Positions 34,718 to 43,640 of a DNA stretch of 64,000 nt are shown here, in pieces. Origin of the DNA: Artocarpus heterophyllus (Eukaryota > Streptophyta > Magnoliopsida > Rosales > Moraceae); NCBI GenBank assembly GCA_025403435.1, contig CM046331.1, positions 27,384,459 to 27,448,458 of the forward strand, read 5' to 3'. How positions within the stretch are numbered: position 1 is the first letter of the stretch; each line of letters begins with the position of its first letter. The translations under genes were made by a program, and so were the position numbers. Under the pieces are notes generated by a model. That model saw nothing but the letters and a program-made list of their open reading frames with translations, was not told where the DNA came from and made no database searches.

Positions 34718-36692
34718 TGTAACGCCCCTATATGGGGGTTAACAGTTTTTAATGAGATAAAATAAAAATAAATAATAAAAGTAAAACCTTAAAAATAAAA
34801 TTTACCCGGGACTTAAATGAAAACTCTCAACTCAAAAATAAAAATATAAACGATAAATAAACCACAGTTTTAATGTAGCACCTTAAATTTAATAATATAA
34901 ACTGTTGTCATCATCATTTTAACCCTCAACACATTGTAATACAGTCACAGAAAGTAACAATTGATGCTTACATTATCATGAAGAACATTCTCAACAATTG
35001 AAGCAGTCCCAATGTAATATAGCTACATCACTTCCTCAACTATATTTCTCGTAGCCACCTCACACTTAGTGAGTCCTGAAAAGATAAAAATATAAAGGTA
35101 TGAGCAACACTATGCTCAGTAGAGAAAGCCATTACTCACCTTTAGGTTTTTATCATTACCACATTAAAACCTGCATGGTTAGTAAGTCACATCATATTCC
35201 AGATTATGAGGTTTATTATGATCACATCTTATGGATACCGTAGTTAATCATTACCAAGTGTCATAATTACACATTTATACAAATATTACCAATCATCATT
35301 GTTCCTAGGTATCCATGTTAAATTGAGTATCACTCAACTCATCGAAACTCAAATGGGCGCACTTGATCACCCTATAAACATTCCAAGGGTGTTCCGGTGA
35401 GGGGACATTAAGCCCCGAGTCCTCACCAAATCGATTCCTGTACAGTGTGTTCTGGGACTTTCAACCCAAGGAAGCGTCATCACCTTCCCCCTATTTTACC
35501 TTTTAGGGTATTCATGCCCAAGGACGTAATCGCCGCCCTCTTCATGTCTCACCATTTCTCTATATTAAATCATTATTAATAGAGTCAGTTTTCCTAACCA
35601 TGCTTCTCAATTTATAACATGTGTCAATTCATTATGTTCCTCGCCGTACAATACAAGACGAGTCCATGTCATAGTTTCATATGTGATAATCATATAATAT
35701 CAGTTCAACATAGATATATATATATTGCGGCAAAACAATCAATTTTAATTCTATAAAAACCTCACAAAAGATGAGTAATAGAATCCCTACCTTTCAAGCT
35801 TATCAACAGTCTCTTAATCCTGGAATCAATTAACGTTAGCTCCATACTCCCTTGATCCTAAGGCGTGCATAAGGACAATTAAAACTAAAGCACAACATAC
35901 AACTACATTCATAAAATTTATTTTAATTTAATCTTAGAATTTCAAGAAATAACCACTGCCCATAGAGGTATTATAAAGTTTAACAATATAAATTTTCTGT
36001 CTAGGGCATATACACTTAGACTTCATACATATGCTCCAAAATAGCAACAAACATATACTTAGGTTTAAGAACGCAAATTTGAATAATCCTTTAGTATAAA
36101 AGAAAATTTATAAATGAAAGACTAAATTTGTTTATAAGATTCTAACCTCGGATTATGGTTAGTTGGAAGCTTGAAATGGCTTCAAAACAGGTTCCTTTAC
36201 TTCGATATGACTGAAATTCTTGCTCAAATGGAGGTGATGGTGGCTGATTTTTATGGCTGCCTTGAAGAAGTTCTCTAAGTATTTTGCTTCAGCAAAGAAA
36301 TGAGAAGAAGAGTGTGGGAACCGTGGAAGAAAAAGGAAGAAAAGATGAAGTCTTTGAAAAGAAGTGATAGAAACAATTATAGAGGAGACATGTTGAAGCA
36401 TGTCACGGAGGAAATAAAGAAAATGAGGGTCAAGAGTAGTTGGAAAATATATCCTTATGTCTCATCTAAAGACTTTAACACACATAATGCCAATATGACA
36501 TTTTTGAGATTTATTAGAAGTTCTAAGGCTTTTTAGTAATCATACTAAATAAATATAGGAGAATTTTAGAAAATTTAAAAATAGATAAAAATAAATATTA
36601 TAAAATAAATTTAAATGAAGCAATTTTTTTTTTATACATTAAAAATTAATTTAATTACCTCAATACCCGTTAGAAGAATAACGGGTGTCACA
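34718..36692 (-). repeat. 3' LTR (1975 bp)
   Basis: On the minus strand it opens TGTGACACCCGTTATTCTTC and closes GGGGCGTTACA. It matches 40949-42924 almost base for base; the only difference noticed is 10 versus 11 T near 36624/42856. Small frames inside it (about 80 aa) are identical in both LTRs and look accidental. Confidence 0.95.
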
Positions 36693-36710
36693 GCTCTACC
36701 CCCCTTAAAG
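36693..36710 (-). other. Polypurine tract of the LTR element
   Basis: On the minus strand it reads CTTTAAGGGGGGTAGAGC immediately before the 3' LTR, where plus-strand DNA priming occurs in LTR retrotransposons. Confidence 0.85.
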
Positions 36711-37645
36711 AAATTTCGTCCTCGAAATTTCAATTCAGCAATACTAGTAAAAATTTTGATTCCATTATGATTCCAATTCCGAGTCTAAACCGTTAATGTT
36801 GTTTATCTTCCAAAGTTAAGTTATCGTATCTCCACTTATTTACTTGCATAATAAATCTTACTCCTAAATCCCTCAATGAGAGTATTTCTGACAAGTTTCA
36901 ACTTATAACACCGTATAATAGTCTAAGAATCTGATCAGGCATACATATTGACCATATCATGATTCCAGTCCTTCATTGTCCATGGACTGTGATTTACAAT
37001 CACATTTAAGGAGATTGCCAGAGAAATTTTATATACTTCATCTTTAGGTTCCTTTTCCTTTTTGAGTAAGGAAAAGTCAAATATATTTGATTTCATACCT
37101 CAACTAATAAACTAAAACATAATCATAAAACATATATCACAAACACTTATATTCAAAACCATACATTAAACTTATTCATAGAGATATTAAACGGAATCTC
37201 TGGTTGCAAACATACCCGACATATTTTTCATTAAACAGCTATCCTCATGACACAAACATTCAATCCAAATAATATACTCATATTTCATATGGAATATCCC
37301 CATAACTGACTTTGGTACTTCCACATAATATTAACAGAATATTACACATTACAAACATGATACGGATACGTTTCGAGAGTACAAGGCACTCCGTATACCA
37401 GCTATCCATATCATGCATGCTTAGAGGATACAAAAACATCGATAAACAAAAGATCGGACCTTAAGAAGGATGCGTTTCGAGAGCATCAAGTACTCCGTAT
37501 CCAGCCATCCCGGCATTAGGCTCAATGAATCTAAAAGATTGAACAACAATGTACCACAAGAAACACAGAATACAAGGCAAACGGTTATTTGTAACACACG
37601 AAATACGGACACACATGCCTACATGCCAAAGATAAAACAAAAAGA
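36711..37645 (-). other. 3' non-coding segment of the LTR element
   Basis: No coding frame. It contains an imperfect direct repeat of about 45 bp (37362-37410 and 37466-37510; shared words tttcgagag, actccgtat, ccagc.atcc) with a period of about 105 bp, and a translated scar of a pol terminus next to the polypurine tract. Confidence 0.6.
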
Positions 37646-38296
37646 TTACAGATGGAGATTCAAATCAATTGGCCGCTCCCGGCTTTCCCTTTCCCATTCA
37701 AGCTTGGATGTTGCAGTGTCGGATTCTGGATGTATGATTTGCATTTTATCTATCAATTCCTCAGCTATTGAAGCAGTGACAAAGATTTGTCTCTCCGATT
37801 CTGTAGTGATGTTTTCTTCCACAGCGTAATCTAGAAATTTCAAAAGACCGTCATAAAAACCCTTTACGTTCAGCAGTCCCAAAGGTTTGGAATAAAAGCC
37901 CAACAATTGCCCACAAGCAACTATAAATATTTCCTCAAGAGTACCTAGACCACCAGGTAATGCTATAAAAGCATCAGAATTATAGATTATGTCTTTAAAA
38001 TTTTTAGGGATACTCCTGACTCCTTCTCCCTTACCTATGGCTTCCTTACAAAGGTTTCCTTCAACTGGAATATGAGGCCAAATTCTTACATCAGTAGCGT
38101 CACTAGACCTAGCTGCTAGTGCCATATTTACCATCATTTTTATACTACCACCCCCATAGATTATGTTAATCTTCTTGCGTGCTAGGACTTGCCCTAAGTG
38201 ATTTGCAGCTTCTAAATAAGCTTTATCTTTTCCAAGGCTGGAACCACAAAAGACACAGACATTCTTTATTTTCTTCGTGGACTGGGAGGTAGACAT
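37646..38296 (-). CDS. LOG-like cytokinin riboside 5'-monophosphate phosphoribohydrolase, retrotransposon-borne
   Basis: 216 aa, intronless, matching the usual LOG length. LOG enzymes release active cytokinin bases from their riboside monophosphates in one step. Visible family features: KNVCVFCGSSLGKDKAYLEA at the N-terminus, IIYGGGS (46-51), SDAFIALPGGLGTLEE (107-122) containing the PGGxGTxxE signature, KPLGLLNVKGFYDGLL and a SKLEWE tail like plant LOGs. Changes: the Arg-Lys that precedes SDAF by seven to eight residues in plant LOGs is Asn99-Phe100, and the 'GLMG' after GGGS is KMMV, so activity is uncertain. The start is the first ATG (38296); an in-frame stop lies 15 codons upstream. Host LOG genes have several introns, so the intronless form suggests capture through RNA. 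It lies 643 nt downstream of ORF1 in the same element and would be transcribed from its LTR. Confidence 0.88.
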   Translation of the reverse strand: MSTSQSTKKIKNVCVFCGSSLGKDKAYLEAANHLGQVLARKKINIIYGGGSIKMMVNMALAARSSDATDVRIWPHIPVEGNLCKEAIGKGEGVRSIPKNFKDIIYNSDAFIALPGGLGTLEEIFIVACGQLLGFYSKPLGLLNVKGFYDGLLKFLDYAVEENITTESERQIFVTASIAEELIDKMQIIHPESDTATSKLEWERESRERPIDLNLHL

Positions 38297-38939
38297 ATTT
38301 GGTTTATAGAAGTGGTTGCTTAATGTCTGCTCCACTTAGACTTCGGGTTCTACATGAGTTTTTAAAGATGAGAAATATACAAAAAGGGCTAAAGAGATAG
38401 ACAAGTAGGTAATGAAAAGGTAATCCAAAGATTTAAACAAAATCTTGTGCGGATAAGAAAGTAAGATAAGGTGATTGATAGTTTACAGAAAATTTGATTC
38501 ACTTTTTGAAAAAGATTAGACTCTAATTGTATAACTTTTGACAATTGAGAACAATTCGACAGAAGACCCTCATGACACAACTGTAGACTTTTTGACAAAT
38601 ATACACCAAGTCTAGAAATTTAATATAAACGACAAATACTGTAGAACTTTTGAAATTTGAGACACAAATCTTGAAATATCTGGATAAGCTTTTCAAAATT
38701 CAAACATATTACTGTACCGTATGTGACGTGTCTGATAAGATAATATATTTTATTATATATATATTTAAGAAAATCATAAATTAAATAAGATATTAACACT
38801 TACTGTATCAATCTAATAATCACAATTATTTCAAACACAAAAGCAAATATTTTGAGTAAAAGAAAAACACAAACTGTTGAACATCAGCTAAAACTGCTTC
38901 AAATAAGTAAAGACTAAATAACCTTTATAGAGCGATGAC
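38297..38939 (-). other. Spacer between the two retroelement ORFs
   Basis: 643 bp of AT-rich DNA without a recognisable frame. It may hold a splice acceptor or a second promoter for the LOG-like ORF, but none is obvious by eye. Confidence 0.4.
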
Positions 38940-39461
38940 TTATTCCCCATCCAGTTTTCTTATGGCTTGGCAAACAGGATCTAAAAATACCATATTCCTG
39001 AGGCGTTGTCTTTCTGTATAAAATTTAGGCCAGAGTTTAAAAATAGCTCCTTGAACATATCCACTAGGGTGACCGTGGAGAGGAGGATGGATGCTATCCA
39101 AGTTCTCCTTTGAAAGTCCATCCCTACAAAACCTTATTTTATCCTCTCTATTCGTAGACATATAACCAGGTGAAGTACATTTACCGTTACAATTTTGACT
39201 TCCACATTTGTTACAAGTGACCACGATGGCACGAGCTCTTCTTTTCATTGCACTACGACTGGTACCTGTTCCTGGTAAACCGACATCTTGACTAAAGTCA
39301 CTCGGACGGATTTTCCCCTCTATTAACATTCTCACATCACAAGGGATGCCAAAACGCATAAGAATCCACAACCGAGTAATTCTAGCCTTGTATTTCTTTC
39401 TAAGAATCTTTTGGGAGAGTGATGGGAAATACTTTCTCAGGTGTTGGTACTTTGGGTCCAT
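38940..39461 (-). CDS. Carlavirus-type cysteine-rich nucleic-acid-binding protein (CRP)-like ORF, retrotransposon-borne
   Basis: 173 aa from an ATG in strong context (A at -3, G at +4). The central part has the order seen in betaflexivirus/carlavirus CRPs: a short hydrophobic 'R-G-P-C' helix (residues 31-47), a GTGTSRSAMKRRARA segment with a basic nuclear-localisation-like KRRAR (73-77), a Cys cluster C83-x2-C86-x4-C91-x3-C95 and then SPGYMS. In those RNA viruses the protein binds nucleic acid, and several act as silencing suppressors or symptom determinants. Differences: a compact Cys spacing, an N-terminal extension of about 30 residues and a C-terminal tail of about 60 residues (ending VCQAIRKLDGE) that I do not recognise. 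The frame is undamaged. An independent plant zinc-finger origin is the alternative. It is the first ORF downstream of the 5' LTR and leader. Confidence 0.7.
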   Translation of the reverse strand: MDPKYQHLRKYFPSLSQKILRKKYKARITRLWILMRFGIPCDVRMLIEGKIRPSDFSQDVGLPGTGTSRSAMKRRARAIVVTCNKCGSQNCNGKCTSPGYMSTNREDKIRFCRDGLSKENLDSIHPPLHGHPSGYVQGAIFKLWPKFYTERQRLRNMVFLDPVCQAIRKLDGE

Positions 39462-40928
39462 GATGAGATGAAAGAAGAGTAAATAGAAAGGAAAAATTAA
39501 GATAGTAAATTGCAGAATCCTAGAATTCCTTCTTCTTTTAGAGAAAAAGAAGAATTTTTAATGAAAAAGAAGAGGATTTGCGATTTAGAGAGAAAATAAC
39601 AAATTAAGAGAGAAAAAGTGAACTCGGAGAAATAAGCTCCTATGCACAGTAACCGTATTTGTAAACATTAATTAAACCACTGTATATGACACGTATAGAG
39701 ACCACGTGGGAGAGACAGTGTGAATCAAACTGATTTAGGATTTAAACTAGGCCCAAATGTTCTTAGTTGAAAATGGTCAGGTTGTTTCGGGCCTTAACAC
39801 ATTTAGAACGAGTTAAATAACAAACATAAAATTGAAAACCAATTTGTATAAATCTTAAACCCAATTTAAAGCCCACTATAGATAAAGTTAACTATGAACA
39901 ACAAATCTAATTTAACGACAACAAGGATCTTCCTAAATGATATTTAAAATCATTTCATAACAACATAATCTTCCAGCAACTCAAATAATTTTGTTTTAAT
40001 CAAAACCTTATTGAACAATGCATACACCCATATGTTATTCCTAATACTCAACATCTATCAATGGATTCATCATCATTACTACCAAGGGTTTAGAATGCGA
40101 CTAACCTTGAAATCAATACGATTTACGTCTTTCAACGTAGACCATATCAATGAACAAAGACACTTGATGTTACTACTTAAGAACATCTATAATCCCCACA
40201 ATTCTACTCATACAATATATAATTTCCTCATATAACAAAACCTTAGGTAACCAAAAGATTCACTGATACACTTAAATACAATGTACGTAACGAAATATTC
40301 CAATTTTGAGATTCATGCATTCTAGACTTTACAGTCTCAACAGACCAAAAGTCTAACATTTATCTCTCTCAAGATTCAATACCATGATTCCCAACTTATA
40401 TCATATTCCTCAAATATATAGAACTTTTAAGAAAAGACATTGACACTTATGTGCTCCATCGAATCCACACATAATCATTACTTAGGTTTGAATCAATTAC
40501 GAAAAATTTGGCATATCTATGTCAAACTTTAAAATCAATAAATCAAGCCTTATATTTCTTATTGTTTTTCACGAGACAAAAGGCTTTTAAATCCTCGTAT
40601 CTATACGAATTTCTCATCGTTTATACGAATTAGATATGCTTATAGATCCAAATATTATACGAATCTCTCATAAGCATTCTACTTATAAACTCATTCCATA
40701 TAATTATCATTCCCTTATAACTATTAATACTTTCCTTCTATATAATTATTGTACTCATATAACTATTGATATTTTCATTCTATGGCCTTTCCATGTTACA
40801 TCCTTTTAGACTGTATAAATCAATGTGAAGGTTCATTTTGATGATGACAATGAAAATTCAGCTTCAAAACCATCTCAAAAATATATTTTTTTAAAGTGGT
40901 GCTACACTCCCTAGGTTAACCGAACCTA
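39462..40928 (-). other. Leader of the LTR element
   Basis: About 1.5 kb between primer site and first ORF, AT-rich, with no gag-like frame on the coding strand. A 74-codon frame on the opposite strand (40011-40235) has no recognisable similarity. Confidence 0.6.
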
Positions 40929-40941
40929 GGCTCTGATACCA
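40929..40941 (-). other. tRNA-iMet primer binding site
   Basis: On the minus strand TGGTATCAGAGCC begins seven bases after the 5' LTR end. It is complementary to the 3' end of plant initiator methionine tRNA, the usual primer of plant Ty1 and Ty3 elements. Confidence 0.92.
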
Positions 40942-40948
40942 AAAATTC

Positions 40949-42924
40949 TGTAACGCCCCTATATGGGGGTTAACAGTTTTTAATGAGATAAAATAAAAAT
41001 AAATAATAAAAGTAAAACCTTAAAAATAAAATTTACCCGGGACTTAAATGAAAACTCTCAACTCAAAAATAAAAATATAAACGATAAATAAACCACAGTT
41101 TTAATGTAGCACCTTAAATTTAATAATATAAACTGTTGTCATCATCATTTTAACCCTCAACACATTGTAATACAGTCACAGAAAGTAACAATTGATGCTT
41201 ACATTATCATGAAGAACATTCTCAACAATTGAAGCAGTCCCAATGTAATATAGCTACATCACTTCCTCAACTATATTTCTCGTAGCCACCTCACACTTAG
41301 TGAGTCCTGAAAAGATAAAAATATAAAGGTATGAGCAACACTATGCTCAGTAGAGAAAGCCATTACTCACCTTTAGGTTTTTATCATTACCACATTAAAA
41401 CCTGCATGGTTAGTAAGTCACATCATATTCCAGATTATGAGGTTTATTATGATCACATCTTATGGATACCGTAGTTAATCATTACCAAGTGTCATAATTA
41501 CACATTTATACAAATATTACCAATCATCATTGTTCCTAGGTATCCATGTTAAATTGAGTATCACTCAACTCATCGAAACTCAAATGGGCGCACTTGATCA
41601 CCCTATAAACATTCCAAGGGTGTTCCGGTGAGGGGACATTAAGCCCCGAGTCCTCACCAAATCGATTCCTGTACAGTGTGTTCTGGGACTTTCAACCCAA
41701 GGAAGCGTCATCACCTTCCCCCTATTTTACCTTTTAGGGTATTCATGCCCAAGGACGTAATCGCCGCCCTCTTCATGTCTCACCATTTCTCTATATTAAA
41801 TCATTATTAATAGAGTCAGTTTTCCTAACCATGCTTCTCAATTTATAACATGTGTCAATTCATTATGTTCCTCGCCGTACAATACAAGACGAGTCCATGT
41901 CATAGTTTCATATGTGATAATCATATAATATCAGTTCAACATAGATATATATATATTGCGGCAAAACAATCAATTTTAATTCTATAAAAACCTCACAAAA
42001 GATGAGTAATAGAATCCCTACCTTTCAAGCTTATCAACAGTCTCTTAATCCTGGAATCAATTAACGTTAGCTCCATACTCCCTTGATCCTAAGGCGTGCA
42101 TAAGGACAATTAAAACTAAAGCACAACATACAACTACATTCATAAAATTTATTTTAATTTAATCTTAGAATTTCAAGAAATAACCACTGCCCATAGAGGT
42201 ATTATAAAGTTTAACAATATAAATTTTCTGTCTAGGGCATATACACTTAGACTTCATACATATGCTCCAAAATAGCAACAAACATATACTTAGGTTTAAG
42301 AACGCAAATTTGAATAATCCTTTAGTATAAAAGAAAATTTATAAATGAAAGACTAAATTTGTTTATAAGATTCTAACCTCGGATTATGGTTAGTTGGAAG
42401 CTTGAAATGGCTTCAAAACAGGTTCCTTTACTTCGATATGACTGAAATTCTTGCTCAAATGGAGGTGATGGTGGCTGATTTTTATGGCTGCCTTGAAGAA
42501 GTTCTCTAAGTATTTTGCTTCAGCAAAGAAATGAGAAGAAGAGTGTGGGAACCGTGGAAGAAAAAGGAAGAAAAGATGAAGTCTTTGAAAAGAAGTGATA
42601 GAAACAATTATAGAGGAGACATGTTGAAGCATGTCACGGAGGAAATAAAGAAAATGAGGGTCAAGAGTAGTTGGAAAATATATCCTTATGTCTCATCTAA
42701 AGACTTTAACACACATAATGCCAATATGACATTTTTGAGATTTATTAGAAGTTCTAAGGCTTTTTAGTAATCATACTAAATAAATATAGGAGAATTTTAG
42801 AAAATTTAAAAATAGATAAAAATAAATATTATAAAATAAATTTAAATGAAGCAATTTTTTTTTTTATACATTAAAAATTAATTTAATTACCTCAATACCC
42901 GTTAGAAGAATAACGGGTGTCACA
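40949..42924 (-). repeat. 5' LTR (1976 bp)
   Basis: Same sequence as the 3' LTR. It should contain the promoter for the two ORFs. A TA-rich run (CAATATATATATAT on the minus strand, about 41945-41958) is a possible TATA element midway, which would place U3 and R-U5 at about 1 kb each. Confidence 0.95.
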
Positions 42925-43640
42925 GGTTTGGTCACCGAAGAAATGTCAACAGTTTTTCCGCTTTAAAGTCACTTACTATCACTACATCTAAATTTGATCT
43001 GCCTATCTTACCGCTAAGAAGTGAGAGTGATGTCCCCGACTTGCTCCCAAATTTAGAGGAACTTTCTCTCAAGGATATGGCATCTATGCGAAGCATCTCT
43101 GGTTTGGTTTACCATCTTGGGCTTAAGCTATCGATGCTGAAGATAATTCAAGCATCCCATTGTCCCAATATGATTTATCTTTTTGCTTCTCCAAATATTT
43201 GTCCTCAAATGCCAAATCTTGATACAATCAAGGTTAGAAGCTGCGGCCACTTGAGGATGCTATTTCAGTATCGTTTGTATCTACCAAACATAAGGATACT
43301 GGAATTGAGAGACCTTAAAACACTATCTAGTCTTTGCCATCCAGGACAGTTTTGGCCACGCATAGAGAAGGTTCATGTCTTCCAATGTCATTCCCTTTTT
43401 TACCTACCTCTTACAATTCAAAATGCAAATAACGTGCAGGAAATAAGAGGAGAAAAACAATGGTGGAGAAATATGTCGTTATGGTGGAGAAATATGTCGT
43501 TTGATGAGGCAACAAGAACAGTCTTACAACCAGTCTTTAAAGAAGCTGTACAAGATTACGCCAGTCTGTTTCAGGAAGACCTTAATTTCGACGATGAATA
43601 TTCCTTCATCAGGAGGTGTTACACTCCAGGAAGTTCTTAA
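42925..43640 (+). pseudogene. NLR copy 1, 3' part of the LRR domain after the LTR insertion
   Basis: It resumes at the second ggttt and is open in the correct frame (FGHRRNVNSFSALK...) to a stop at 43640, ending CYTPGSS as in copy 2. It includes LPNLEELSLKDM, a run of LRRs and EIRGEKQWW. An 8-residue internal tandem duplication (WWRNMSLWWRNMS, about 43462-43503) is absent from copy 2. No promoter or start codon of its own is evident, so on its own it is probably not translated. Confidence 0.85.

Larger units (their letters stand above)
34718..42924 (-). mobile_element. 8.2-kb LTR retrotransposon carrying CRP-like and LOG-like ORFs, without gag-pol
   Basis: The element is read on the minus strand: 5' LTR 42924-40949, tRNA-iMet primer site 40941-40929, a leader of about 1.5 kb, ORF1 (39461-38940, carlavirus-type cysteine-rich protein), ORF2 (38296-37646, LOG-like), a 3' non-coding stretch of about 0.9 kb, polypurine tract 36710-36693 and 3' LTR 36692-34718. 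A 5-bp target duplication flanks it. The LTRs (1976 and 1975 bp) differ, as far as I can see, by one T in a T-run, so insertion is very recent. No gag, protease, RT, RNase H or integrase frame is present, so it must be mobilised in trans. The sequence before the polypurine tract (FRGRNFFKGGRA when translated) resembles the end of Tekay/Del-type Ty3 pol, suggesting that family as helper. Insertion is antisense to the NLR host gene. Confidence 0.92.

Noticed and set aside
36159..36536. Two overlapping ~80-codon frames on opposite strands inside each LTR (also 42390-42767)
   Set aside because: They are identical because the LTRs are identical, low in complexity (Phe/His/Ser-rich or Lys/Arg-rich) and unlike any known LTR-encoded protein.
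40011..40235. 74-codon plus-strand frame in the element leader
   Set aside because: It is antisense to the element and has no recognisable motif; chance frame in AT-rich DNA.
34718..42924. Integrated DNA pararetrovirus
   Set aside because: LTRs with TG...CA ends, an iMet primer site, a polypurine tract and a 5-bp target duplication define an LTR retrotransposon; no pararetroviral coat, movement or RT frame was seen.
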